Below, piece after piece: positions 1-9,127 of a DNA stretch of 41,535 bases. The notes beneath the pieces are model-generated. The model did not search any database, was not told the origin of the DNA, and was given only the letters and a program-made list of their open reading frames with translations. The DNA is from Winogradskyella sp. KYW1333. Its GTDB lineage: Bacteria; Bacteroidota; Bacteroidia; Flavobacteriales; Flavobacteriaceae. A program made the translations under genes and the position numbers. Positions within the stretch are counted from its first letter, which is position 1. Every line of letters begins with the position of its first letter. Location of the stretch: positions 1-41,535 of the forward strand of contig NZ_QPHL01000007.1 in the NCBI RefSeq assembly GCF_003335675.1, in the 5' to 3' direction.

Positions 1-1016
1 GCTCTAGTTGTTACGTCATCTGCTGAACTTGAAAACCATTCGCTACTGTTAAAACCAGGACCAACAAAAAATGCTCCTGGCTCTGGTGCCATTTTCCATA
101 CTCCATCAAGGGCAGATGGTTGCGGTGGTGGCGCAACAGCATTCTTTTGAAATTTGAAAGACCACCATCCATCTCCAGCTACTTGGATGTCTAAGTCCAA
201 TGTATTGCCATCTGCAGAGAGTTCTGCTTGATAAGTTATTGATGTTGGAGCTTCTCCAGGTGCACTCAATTCTGCACCATTGATAACTTTAGCTAGCCCC
301 ATAAATGCGCCTGTACCATCTATAGTTAACGTTCCCATTGCCGCATTATAATTATAAGTAGCTGAAGCTGATCCGTCATGAGGAAATACCGGGGTACCAC
401 ATGCATCTGGAGTGGTGCCTTGCCAACCTTCTAACCAAGTATCATTACCTAAAACATTTTGAAATGTACCATCCTCACCGAATACATATTCATCATCAAA
501 CAGACATGCTCTTGTTGTAATATCATCTACCGAGCTTGAAAACCATGAAACATCATTCAATCCTGGGCCGACCCCAAAAGCACCTGCCTCAGGTGCAAAT
601 TTCCATGTTCCTGCAATAGGGGAATCTGGTGTTGGTTCCGGTTCTGTAATATAAATAACAGTATGCTCTTTTGTAATAGTTACGCTGTCTCTTCCTGGAA
701 GAGAAGCTGTTACAGTAATTGTGTATGTAGCCGTTTCTAAAGGGTAGTTATAAATTACCATTGGTCCGCTTGTTTGAAACACATCTGAATCATCATTCGA
801 ATTACCAAAATCTATCGTGAATAACATTCTGCCATCGGGAGGGCTTGTTACTGGAATTACACCTGTTTCATTTCCTTCAGCGTTTAATGTAGCCACTGTA
901 AAATCTAAACCTGCGATTATATTTAAATCCTCCTCGTCTTCGTAACAAGAATATGGCGTGCTTATTAACAACAATAATGCTATAATTTTAAAAGCTCCTT
1001 TTTTTAATAGTTTCAT
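1..1016 (-). CDS. PUL surface lipoprotein, PKD-like plus tandem modules (3' end outside window)
   Basis: The start is the ATG at 1016, 30 bp after the susD stop, so this is the third gene of the susCD operon; 338 codons are visible and the frame is still open at the edge. The N-terminus is a lipoprotein signal with Cys24 in the context TPYSC, followed by YEDEED. That acidic stretch right after the cysteine resembles the Bacteroidota export signal for surface lipoproteins. Residues of about 32-115 look like a PKD or Ig-like beta domain. After it come copies of a module that opens G-W-K-x-A-P-E-x-G-A and contains W-F-S-S-S. The second copy lies exactly 507 bp (169 codons) from the first and runs off the window. 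By position and architecture it is a SusE/SusF-like glycan-binding protein. The substrate cannot be read from the sequence. Similar PKD-module proteins are known beside laminarin-type loci, which I use only as a hint. Confidence 0.75.
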   Translation of the reverse strand, partial: MKLLKKGAFKIIALLLLISTPYSCYEDEEDLNIIAGLDFTVATLNAEGNETGVIPVTSPPDGRMLFTIDFGNSNDDSDVFQTSGPMVIYNYPLETATYTITVTASLPGRDSVTITKEHTVIYITEPEPTPDSPIAGTWKFAPEAGAFGVGPGLNDVSWFSSSVDDITTRACLFDDEYVFGEDGTFQNVLGNDTWLEGWQGTTPDACGTPVFPHDGSASATYNYNAAMGTLTIDGTGAFMGLAKVINGAELSAPGEAPTSITYQAELSADGNTLDLDIQVAGDGWWSFKFQKNAVAPPPQPSALDGVWKMAPEPGAFFVGPGFNSSEWFSSSADDVTTR

Positions 1017-1046
1017 TTTATTTGTTTTTATTTTAATAACTTATTT

Positions 1047-2558
1047 TTAATAACCAGGATTTCCCCAACGATCTTCTGCATTGGCTAACTGTAGCTCAAT
1101 TAATGGAATTGGGAAAACTTCATTTTTATTTGGTGTAAAGCCTTCTATCATAGAAGCTGCTCTACCTGTTCGAACCAAATCAAAGAATCCATGGCCTTCA
1201 CCACCTAATTCTTTTCTTCTTTCTATATAAATAGCGTCTAAAAGCGTACCTTCAGAAGTATCAAAGTCATGGCTGTTATCCCCATAAGCTCTTGCTCTTA
1301 CTTCGTTTAAATAACTTACTGCATTAGCGCCTCCACTTTGGATTTCTGCCTCAGCCGCCATTAATAATACATCTGCATATCTTATAGCTCTATAGTTTTG
1401 TGAATAATTTAATGGATCTGAACCAACTCCATCCGCATCTTTTCTTGGCATATATTTTCTATTAAACAACCCGGTATCATCTCTACCTTGTGAATAACTG
1501 TCTTGATCCTCTCTCAAATCAAAAAATGTAACGTCACGTCTTGCATCACCCTCTTCAAATAAATCAAATAATTCTACTGACGGTAAGCAGAAACCCCAAC
1601 CTGAAGAAAACTCACTATTACTCCAAGGTGAACGAGGTCCACAAAATTGAGGGAAATAAGTGCCTTGACTACATTCTATACACCCCCAACCTGCTGGTTC
1701 TACACCAGTATACTGAATCTCGAAAACTGCTTCTGTACTATTTTCACCTTCGCCTTCAAAAAGTTTAGCGTAGTTATCTCCGTGTGTTAAAGAAAACTGA
1801 TTGCTCGCGATTACTTGGTTTAGTTCTGTTGCTGCGTTAGCAAATTTTGATTGGTCGAAAGAACCGTGATATAAATAAACTTTACCTAATAATGCTTGTG
1901 CTGCACTCCTAGTAGCTTCATATGGAAAATCTTGAGAAACCGGTAAATTGGGCATAGCTTCTTTTAAATCTTCCTCAATTAAACTATATGCAGTTGCTAT
2001 ATCTGCAACTCTTTCCAAACCAAATTCTTCTTCTGGAAAAATTCGCTCATCCGCAATTCTCATAACACCATTACGCTCTTCAAGTTTTAATGGCACATTA
2101 CCAAAGTACTTTACCAATTCAAAAGTGTAATATGCTCTTAAAAAGTAAGTCTCTGCAATAAGCTCCTCTTTACCAGCAAAATCTGTTTTTCCCTTGAACT
2201 CAAGGATAAAATTAGCTCTATTTAAACCGGCGTACATTAACCCCCAAATACTTCTCAATTGATTTTCATCAGCCGGAGTGTGTATCATTAAATTGATATT
2301 TTGCAGGGTAGGCTGATCGTAATTAAACGCATCACCTCCGGCCGCATAGTCTGGTGAAGCAACAATACCTGTAAGCACATTCCAAAATGTTGATTGAAGC
2401 ATGTCATATGCGCCTACAAGAGCACTTTCATATTCTTCTTGATTATTGAAGAAATCAGTATCATTAAAACCATCTGGTTCCACTTCAACAAAGTCATCAC
2501 TACAACCTACAACATAGAGTAAAGCGAGACCAAATAAAATTATTAACGTTCTTTTCAT
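1047..2558 (-). CDS. SusD/RagB family outer-membrane lipoprotein
   Basis: A 503-residue SusD-like protein, the usual length for the family. It is the cell-surface lipoprotein that caps the SusC channel and delivers oligosaccharides to it. The lipobox ends at Cys19 (YVVGC), followed by SDD, which favours surface export. The N-terminal half has the expected helical TPR-like pattern (F-N-N-Q-E-E-Y-E-S-A-L near residue 40; Y-F-L-R-A-Y-Y near 140). The C-terminus carries the family hallmark I-E-R-R-K-E-L-G-G-E-G-H-G-F-F-D-L-V-R, then P-I-P-L-I-E-L, and ends in NPGY. It starts 6 bp after the SusC stop, so the two are co-transcribed and probably translationally coupled. No lesions are seen. Confidence 0.95.
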   Translation of the reverse strand: MKRTLIILFGLALLYVVGCSDDFVEVEPDGFNDTDFFNNQEEYESALVGAYDMLQSTFWNVLTGIVASPDYAAGGDAFNYDQPTLQNINLMIHTPADENQLRSIWGLMYAGLNRANFILEFKGKTDFAGKEELIAETYFLRAYYTFELVKYFGNVPLKLEERNGVMRIADERIFPEEEFGLERVADIATAYSLIEEDLKEAMPNLPVSQDFPYEATRSAAQALLGKVYLYHGSFDQSKFANAATELNQVIASNQFSLTHGDNYAKLFEGEGENSTEAVFEIQYTGVEPAGWGCIECSQGTYFPQFCGPRSPWSNSEFSSGWGFCLPSVELFDLFEEGDARRDVTFFDLREDQDSYSQGRDDTGLFNRKYMPRKDADGVGSDPLNYSQNYRAIRYADVLLMAAEAEIQSGGANAVSYLNEVRARAYGDNSHDFDTSEGTLLDAIYIERRKELGGEGHGFFDLVRTGRAASMIEGFTPNKNEVFPIPLIELQLANAEDRWGNPGY

Positions 2559-2564
2559 AACAAA

Positions 2565-5500
2565 TTAAAAGTTTAAATTAATTCCTAAAAGATAAGATGC
2601 GGCAACCGGATAAAATCCTTTATCAATTCCTCCTCCAAGAGGAGCACCGGTATTAGCAGATGGGTCAAACCCAAAATAGTCAGAGATGGTAAATAAATTA
2701 TTACCAGACACATAGACTCTAAAGCTATTTACACCTAAGGAGTTAACTAATTTTTCTCCAAATGTATAACCTATCTGCACATTCTGTAAACGTAAAAATG
2801 ATGCATCTTCAACATGAAAATCATTAAATACATCAGTATTTACGTTGGCACCAGAAACAGCCCTTGGTACAGAATTACTAGTACCTGTACCTTGCCATCT
2901 TTCTAGCATATATGTACCTCTATTTGCGTATAAATCCTTGCGCTCATAGTCTCTAATCATATCATTACCAATCGATGCAAAGGCGTTCGCACTAAAATCT
3001 ATGTTTTTATAAGAAAAGCCAATATTTAAGCCAAATGTTGCATCTGGTATTGGGTTTCCAATATTGGTCCTATCATCAGCTGTAATCTCTCCATCTCCAT
3101 TTGTATCAACAAACTTTAAATCACCAGGTGCTACATCTCCAATGGTACTGTAAGAGCCTGAAGGTGCAGTAGCATTTAACGCATCAATTTCCGCTTGTGT
3201 CTGGTAAATACCATCCGTAGCATAACCATAATAATGACCTAAAGGAAGTCCAGGAACCATACGAGTAATACCTGTTTGATTAATACCTACTCCGTATTCT
3301 CCACCCACTGGTGTTGTTCTGCCATTAAGTGAAATAACCTCATTATCAATTGTTGTAAAATTAAAATTTAGATTGAATTTAAAATCATCAGAAAAATTAT
3401 CGTTATATCCAATTGCAAATTCAAAACCAGTATTACGAACAGTACCAGCATTAACAACAGATGGTCCTGTTGCTGGTGCACCTACACCAGTAATACCTGA
3501 AGCTTGAGGTGTTAATAACAAGTCTTTTGTTTGTTTTCTATAGGCATCTGCAGTGATATTAATTTTATTATCCCAGAAGCGAAGGTCTAGACCAATATTT
3601 GCAGTTTCTTGTTCTTCCCATTTTAAATCTGGATTTCCTGGTCTACCAGGTGCTAATCCAAATAATAAATCATCTGATCCAACGTCAATTGTTGCTTGCC
3701 CATCTAACCTTGTAACAAAGGCAAAAGCTGGTATACGGTCATTTCCAATGACACCGTAACTAGCTCTTAATTTTAAGTTGTTAATCCAATTAACTTCTTT
3801 CATAAAAGCCTCGTCAGAAATATTCCATCCAATAGATCCTGAAGGGAAGTAACCAACATTATTCCCATCTTGAGACGAGAATTGAGAAGAAACGTCTCTT
3901 CTTAATACAGCAGACAATAAATACTTGCCCTTATAATTATACTGTATTCTTGTGAAAAGTGATGAAAGACGAGCATCAAACCAATCAGCTCCGTTTTCTA
4001 AGGCTGCCTCAGTAAATCTTGGTTGTCTAACCATTCCATCGTCATAAATAGACTGTCCTGGTTCATTAGTACCTATCTCGGTACGGCCAATATCACCGTA
4101 AAATCGTCCTTTAGTTCTATATAAAGAGGTTCCTAATAACACCGTTAAATCATGTTTGTCATTAAAGGTATTAGTATATGTGATTAAATTATCCCATGTG
4201 AAATCTGTATAATCTGCACCAAAATCAACAACTTCATTGAAAACAACATCGTCTTCTAAGGCCGATAGTGAACTTACCGTATTAGCTCCTTTACCATTAC
4301 CGTAATAAACTTCTGGCCTAAATACATCATCACGAACATTGGCATGGTTTCCTTGAAATCTAGAAGTAACAGTAAAGTTTTCCCAGAATGTGTAATCTAA
4401 TCCGATCACACCACTATAGCGTTCCACTTTGCTTGTATTATAGGAATCAGCTATTTGAGCAACAGGATTAATAATTTCAATCTGAGAAATATCGTTAGCG
4501 AAGGCAAATACACCATTTTCATCTCTAACTGGCATCGTTGGATTTATATTAACTGCATTATATAATACTGCTCCGATACCACCTTCCGCTAGATTATTTT
4601 TTTCTGACTTCGTTAATAAAGTATTAGCTGTTAATTTTAAATTATCTAAAATATCATACTGATAATTTATTCTACCTGTTAATCTTTCATAGTTATTTTT
4701 TTCACCACCAACAATACCATCTTGATTTAGGTATGACACACCAGCAGAGAATGCTGATTTTTCAGTACCTCCACTAACATTTAAACTAAAATCAGTTATA
4801 GGTGCAACCTCAAAAACTTCATCTTGCCAGTCTGTACCGCTATCTGGATATACAAAAAATTCAGTAGCGTCAGCTGCGTCATTTACATATATAGCAAAAT
4901 CTCTTGCGTTTAATAGATCCATCTTCTTACTTGTGACTTGGAAACCAGAATATGTATCTATTTGAAAATTCAATTCGGAATTAGTGCGACCAGATTTAGT
5001 TGTAATTAAAATAACACCATTTGCTGCCTGTACACCATAAATACCAGCCGTTGCATCTTTAAGTACATTTATCGTTTTAATATCATTTGGATTTAAAACA
5101 GATAAATCTGTAATTCTATTCCCATCTACCAAAATTAAAGGTGCGTTATTACCATTTGTAGTAATACCGCGAATTCTTATATTAAGACCACTACCTGGCG
5201 AACCAGAGTTAGAAGTAACATTTACACCAGCCACTTGACCTTGTATTGCTTGCTCAACCCTAACAGGATTAAGTTTTTCGATTGCCTTTGAGTCTAGTAC
5301 ACTAACTGCACCTGTAACTTCTTTCTTTTTTTGTGTCCCATAACCAATAACTATAACTTCACTTAGTGCTTCAGCATCTTCTTGAAGTTGAATTGTTAAC
5401 GGTTGTTCATTTTCCACTATTATTTCTTGAGATTGATACCCTATGTAAGAAATAACGACAATAGAATTTAGAGGAACATCGTCCAGAGTAAATTTTCCGT

Positions 5501-5666
5501 CAAAATCAGTTGAAGCGCCTTTTGCAGTGTTTTTGATAATAACATTTACGCCTGGTAAGGGTTGGCCTGAAGAGGCTTCTGTAACTATTCCTGAAATGCT
5601 AATGTTTTGACTGGCGATTGAACCTGTCATTAGCATTACGATTAAAGTTAAAAATTGATTACGCAT
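2565..5666 (-). CDS. SusC/RagA family TonB-linked outer-membrane transporter
   Basis: A 1033-residue TonB-dependent transporter that imports oligosaccharides across the outer membrane with SusD. In order: a signal peptide (about 1-19); a CarboxypepD_reg-like domain (about 22-100) with G-x-P-L-P-G-V-N-V; a TonB-box/linker region (E-A-L-S-E-V-I-V-I-G-Y-G-T-Q) near 105-118; a plug domain with V-x-Q-A-I-Q-G-Q-V-A-G-V, R-I-R-G and V-L-K-D-A-T-A (about 125-225); then a 22-strand-type barrel ending in an aromatic residue (L-N-F). The RIRG and VLKDATA signatures are typical of the SusC branch. It heads the susC-susD-lipoprotein operon. The 236-bp gap upstream contains no perfect TAnnTTTG box on this strand, which fits expression that depends on an activator. 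The heptamer repeats in that gap are described separately. Confidence 0.95.
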   Translation of the reverse strand: MRNQFLTLIVMLMTGSIASQNISISGIVTEASSGQPLPGVNVIIKNTAKGASTDFDGKFTLDDVPLNSIVVISYIGYQSQEIIVENEQPLTIQLQEDAEALSEVIVIGYGTQKKKEVTGAVSVLDSKAIEKLNPVRVEQAIQGQVAGVNVTSNSGSPGSGLNIRIRGITTNGNNAPLILVDGNRITDLSVLNPNDIKTINVLKDATAGIYGVQAANGVILITTKSGRTNSELNFQIDTYSGFQVTSKKMDLLNARDFAIYVNDAADATEFFVYPDSGTDWQDEVFEVAPITDFSLNVSGGTEKSAFSAGVSYLNQDGIVGGEKNNYERLTGRINYQYDILDNLKLTANTLLTKSEKNNLAEGGIGAVLYNAVNINPTMPVRDENGVFAFANDISQIEIINPVAQIADSYNTSKVERYSGVIGLDYTFWENFTVTSRFQGNHANVRDDVFRPEVYYGNGKGANTVSSLSALEDDVVFNEVVDFGADYTDFTWDNLITYTNTFNDKHDLTVLLGTSLYRTKGRFYGDIGRTEIGTNEPGQSIYDDGMVRQPRFTEAALENGADWFDARLSSLFTRIQYNYKGKYLLSAVLRRDVSSQFSSQDGNNVGYFPSGSIGWNISDEAFMKEVNWINNLKLRASYGVIGNDRIPAFAFVTRLDGQATIDVGSDDLLFGLAPGRPGNPDLKWEEQETANIGLDLRFWDNKINITADAYRKQTKDLLLTPQASGITGVGAPATGPSVVNAGTVRNTGFEFAIGYNDNFSDDFKFNLNFNFTTIDNEVISLNGRTTPVGGEYGVGINQTGITRMVPGLPLGHYYGYATDGIYQTQAEIDALNATAPSGSYSTIGDVAPGDLKFVDTNGDGEITADDRTNIGNPIPDATFGLNIGFSYKNIDFSANAFASIGNDMIRDYERKDLYANRGTYMLERWQGTGTSNSVPRAVSGANVNTDVFNDFHVEDASFLRLQNVQIGYTFGEKLVNSLGVNSFRVYVSGNNLFTISDYFGFDPSANTGAPLGGGIDKGFYPVAASYLLGINLNF

Positions 5667-5684
5667 AATTATTTTGATTTATTG

Positions 5685-5701
5685 CAACTTAAAACAAGTT
5701 G
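5685..5701 (-). promoter_or_regulatory. Small inverted repeat in the susC leader
   Basis: CAACTT, 5 nt, AAGTTG: a perfect 6-bp inverted repeat 18 bp before the susC start codon. It could form a weak hairpin in the 5' leader or be a short palindromic protein site. A stem this short also arises by chance in AT-rich DNA. Confidence 0.25.
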
Positions 5702-5723
5702 TTAAGAAATCATTAATAATTGG

Positions 5724-5897
5724 CTATACAATAAATATACAAGGCAATAATTAAGGCCTATTTTTAAGGTAAATTCAATATTTAGCCAATAAAATAAGGA
5801 ATTTTGAATTTAACATTTAATTAATAGAATTCCTTTAATACAGTGGTTTTAACACCGATGTATAGTTTTTGTATAGGTATTTTTAAAGGATGTATAG
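5724..5897. promoter_or_regulatory. TGTATAG heptamer cluster upstream of susC (candidate operator)
   Basis: On the plus strand TGTATAG occurs at 5859-5865, 5870-5876 and 5891-5897, with start-to-start spacing of 11 and 21 bp. The inverse, CTATACA, is at 5724-5730, with a one-mismatch copy (ATATACA) at 5735-5741, again 11 bp apart. The two groups therefore face each other about 120 bp apart, each phased on one or two helical turns. At this base composition I estimate well under one chance match in 236 bp. The flanking regulator has a LuxR/NarL-type DNA-binding domain, a fold known to bind heptamer-like half sites. Binding is inferred, not shown. Confidence 0.45.
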
Positions 5898-5902
5898 GAG
5901 TG

Positions 5903-8707
5903 TTAAAGCTCTATAATGTAATTAGATAGGCTTTGGTCGTGCTCAAGTCCCATTTTTTTTCGTAAACGATAGCGTTTTACCTCAACACTTTTATGTGAAA
6001 TATTTAAAAGTGGAGCAATTTCTTTTGATGATAAGTTGAGTCGTAAATATGCACAAAGACGCAAATCATTCGGTGTAATTGCAGGGTGTAATGCTTTAAT
6101 TCTTTTCATAAAGTCTTTATCGACATTATTAAACGCTTCTTCAAATAATTTCCAATCTCCAGTACTGTTTAGACTTGAGTTGATTACCTTAATTACACTT
6201 TTAATGTCGTTAGTGGATTGTGCCCTTGTTAATTCTTCTTTAATATTATTAAGTAGTTCATTACGTTTAACAAGGTTCATAGTAGCCATACCCAATTCCC
6301 TGTTTTTGTTTTCAATATCCAATTGAAGATTCTTATTCTTAAATTGAATTAATTGTCTTTGATTTTCTAACTGCTCAAGTTCAAGTTCTTGTGCCTTTTT
6401 CTTAAGTAAAGTCTCTTTTTGCCTTTTGTAATATCTCTTATTGAGATAATGAATAAGGTAGATAGACACCATAGCTAAAATCACATAAATAATTAGGGCT
6501 AATGGTTTAATATACCATGGCTTTTCAATAGAAAAACTATAACTTATTCTATTCTTAGAAGTTACTCCATCGGTTATTGCTCTCGCTTCAAAAGTGTACT
6601 CACCATGAGGAAGATTCTCAAATACAACCTCTGGGCTAGAAGACCATTTACTCCATTCATCATAGATACCCAATAATCTATATTGATACTTATTAGATGA
6701 TAATGCATTATAACTCGCTACACTATAATTAAAGCGTAAGTTATTCTCTTCAGTTTTTAAGCTTACAGAAGTATTTGTAGCTAATGATATAGATTCATTA
6801 CGAATTGAATTATACGATACACCATTTAAGAATATCTCTTTCTCTTCTTTTTTAAATTTGGCTAAATCTATAATTAGATACCCAACAGTTGTACCAATTA
6901 AATATCTTTTGTTATCCAAATACAACAGGTTATCATAACCAGGTTTACCCTTTCTGATATTACTAGAAATAGGTAATGCTTCTATTTTGGGATTAGAAGT
7001 AAGTTTTCCAGGTTCTATATAAACAATCTCGTTCTTGGGAAATCCCCAAAGTCTCTTATCATCAGAATCATAAATTAGTTTTCCGGAAAGATATTGATTG
7101 CCACTCAAAACAGAACTGAACAAACTATCTCTATTAAAAGTGAAACTAACTTTGTTATATTTAAAAACACCGTCTTGATTGCAATACAAAATATCATTAT
7201 TGTATTGTGAAATACCAGACTTGGATCCCATTAATTTTGAAATTTGTGACGATTTTATAACATTCCTATATTCTTCATCAATAATTAACCTATATATTCC
7301 TTTGTATTCATGGCTAACTAAAATCTCTCTTGGTGATGTAAACTCTAAATATCTACTGGAAATATCAAAACCTTGAATTTTATTTCTTTTTCTCCATCCC
7401 TTAATTGTCTTTTCTAATACATGAAGACCTTTATAATTACCGGTGATTATCAAATTTGGATTATTCTCAATTTGTTTGATATTCCAAGTCCCTATTTCTT
7501 CTGAAATTAGGGTTGAACGATTATCTTCTATAATAAAGGTTCCCTTATCATGACCGCAAAAAAAAGTGCCGTCTATAACCTCCAAGCTCCAAACCTGACC
7601 GTTTGTTCCTTTAATAAAAGTAAAACCTTTATCTCTATTGAAGTCTCTATAAAATAGTCCTTGATTTGTCCCTAGGTAGAGTGTGTTTCCAATTTTTTTT
7701 GTAACATAAACTGTTCCCAAAATACCCAACTTGTCTTGAAAAACTCGGTATGGAGAATTCAGATTAATTACGTTAATGCCATTATCTAATCCGAGCCATA
7801 CATTACCATAGGAATCTTCGTTAATAGATAGAACTGTATTATTACTTAAGCCAATTTCTCGATTAATAGAGAATACTAAATTTCCATTAGTATCAATGTT
7901 TATTAAACCATTGGATATTGTACCCAAAAGAAAACTGCCGTCTTTAAGCCTAATACTACTATAAATACTTTCATTTAAAATTATGTTGTCAGCATTAATG
8001 GACCATTTTTCAAGGCTTTTATTTCTAACCTTATAAAAACCTCTTTCCTGAGATATGAGAACTAAATCATCTTCAAAACTGAACATATTATTTACTTGAA
8101 TACCATTAATATCTTCAAAGTCAATAAATTTAGACTCCTTTCCATTCTCTAATTTAAATAAACCCACACCTCGCTTTTGAAAATAGACCATACCATTTAC
8201 TTCAAAGATTTTATTGATCCTAAGGTCAGAATTTATAATACTAAACTTTTTATTTTCGGTACTGTAGATATATATTCTTTCAAAAGACTGAAAAAGAATA
8301 AAATCTTCTACGGTAATAATGCCCCAAATCTCTTCATCCTCCAACATATTTAAATTATTTTCATGGACTAAAGACGAATAAAATAGTTCTCCATATTCAT
8401 TTCTTTGCCAATAACCAAAATCCATATATCCACCTGTATATATGTTATCTCCAACACTTTTTACGGTTCTGAGAATCACATCATTTGGTGATTTATATAC
8501 CCGCCATGAGGCACCATTGTATTCTAACAGACCTCCATTATTAGCAACATAAATAAAGTTATTGTCATCATGTGAGATTGACCAATTCTGATCTTCAGCT
8601 CGATAATCTTGTGGCGTAAAAACATTTATTGGAGGAATTTCTTGAGACTGAAGAAAGGAACCAAGGAAAACAAATAATAGACAAATTAAATTTCTAAAAA
8701 TTATCAT
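5903..8707 (-). CDS. Membrane one-component sensor-regulator: propeller, Y_Y_Y, TM, LuxR-type HTH
   Basis: I place the start at the ATG at 8707 (934 residues). It opens M-I-I-F-R-N and runs straight into a signal peptide ending near SQEIPP. A longer reading from 8812 only adds a hydrophilic, Cys/Lys-rich stretch in front. The periplasmic part (about 25-650) has repeated Reg_prop-type blades such as D-S-Y-G-N-V-W-L-G-L-D-N-G-I. A Y_Y_Y domain follows (about 655-730; Y-Q-Y-R-L-L-G-I-Y-D-E-W, then the family's G-x-Y-T-F-E-A-R-A). One transmembrane helix lies at about 735-756, then a long coiled coil, then a C-terminal HTH of LuxR/GerE type (L-S-S-K-E-I-A-P-L-L-N-I-S-H-K-S-V-E-V-K-R-Y-R-L-R-K-K). 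No histidine kinase or receiver is present, so sensing and DNA binding are on one chain. Its position between the glycoside hydrolase and susC suggests it controls this locus. Confidence 0.88.
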   Translation of the reverse strand: MIIFRNLICLLFVFLGSFLQSQEIPPINVFTPQDYRAEDQNWSISHDDNNFIYVANNGGLLEYNGASWRVYKSPNDVILRTVKSVGDNIYTGGYMDFGYWQRNEYGELFYSSLVHENNLNMLEDEEIWGIITVEDFILFQSFERIYIYSTENKKFSIINSDLRINKIFEVNGMVYFQKRGVGLFKLENGKESKFIDFEDINGIQVNNMFSFEDDLVLISQERGFYKVRNKSLEKWSINADNIILNESIYSSIRLKDGSFLLGTISNGLINIDTNGNLVFSINREIGLSNNTVLSINEDSYGNVWLGLDNGINVINLNSPYRVFQDKLGILGTVYVTKKIGNTLYLGTNQGLFYRDFNRDKGFTFIKGTNGQVWSLEVIDGTFFCGHDKGTFIIEDNRSTLISEEIGTWNIKQIENNPNLIITGNYKGLHVLEKTIKGWRKRNKIQGFDISSRYLEFTSPREILVSHEYKGIYRLIIDEEYRNVIKSSQISKLMGSKSGISQYNNDILYCNQDGVFKYNKVSFTFNRDSLFSSVLSGNQYLSGKLIYDSDDKRLWGFPKNEIVYIEPGKLTSNPKIEALPISSNIRKGKPGYDNLLYLDNKRYLIGTTVGYLIIDLAKFKKEEKEIFLNGVSYNSIRNESISLATNTSVSLKTEENNLRFNYSVASYNALSSNKYQYRLLGIYDEWSKWSSSPEVVFENLPHGEYTFEARAITDGVTSKNRISYSFSIEKPWYIKPLALIIYVILAMVSIYLIHYLNKRYYKRQKETLLKKKAQELELEQLENQRQLIQFKNKNLQLDIENKNRELGMATMNLVKRNELLNNIKEELTRAQSTNDIKSVIKVINSSLNSTGDWKLFEEAFNNVDKDFMKRIKALHPAITPNDLRLCAYLRLNLSSKEIAPLLNISHKSVEVKRYRLRKKMGLEHDQSLSNYIIEL

Positions 8708-8959
8708 TTGAAAAAAATAATTGAAAGTACCACAACATTTGTGTTTTGTTTTATTAAGGCTAAAAGATAAGCATTTATATGGTTTTTTACCCCATATGTA
8801 GTGGTTAAACAATTTTTATCTTATTGAATATGACTAATTTTTATATAGATTAAATGACAACATAATGACATTTTTATTGAATATTTTGAAATATAAAGCA
8901 TGACCATTATGATAGTTTATATTAGGATAGATTTCTAATTTAAAATCAATTTTTCGACT

Positions 8960-9112
8960 GTGGAAAAAAGAAAACCAAATCATGTTACCTTAGAAAAGAA
9001 CTTCTTAGGCAAACCTCCTAGAATTAAATCAAAATTCATATTTGATTACTTAATTGCCAAACAGAATAAGGACAATACTTGGCCAATTAAAAAACTTAAA
9101 ATAAAGGATTGA
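8960..9112 (+). CDS. Possible small basic protein, 50 aa, GTG start (doubtful)
   Basis: This is an uninterrupted 50-codon frame starting with GTG and ending TGA 15 bp before the convergent stop of the glycoside hydrolase. The product is strongly basic (about 13 Lys/Arg) with a mixed aliphatic-aromatic centre (F-I-F-D-Y-L-I-A-K-Q). It sits in the 420-bp gap between the regulator and the hydrolase. I recognise no family. It could be a real small protein, the tail of a lost gene, or chance. The rest of the gap (8708-8959, 9113-9127) shows nothing definite beyond space for the regulator's promoter. Confidence 0.3.
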   Translation: MEKRKPNHVTLEKNFLGKPPRIKSKFIFDYLIAKQNKDNTWPIKKLKIKD

Positions 9113-9127
9113 AGAAATCAAAATAGA

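Noticed and set aside
8708..8812. N-terminal extension of the sensor-regulator
   Set aside because: It would put 35 hydrophilic residues before a clear signal peptide that starts at the ATG at 8707.
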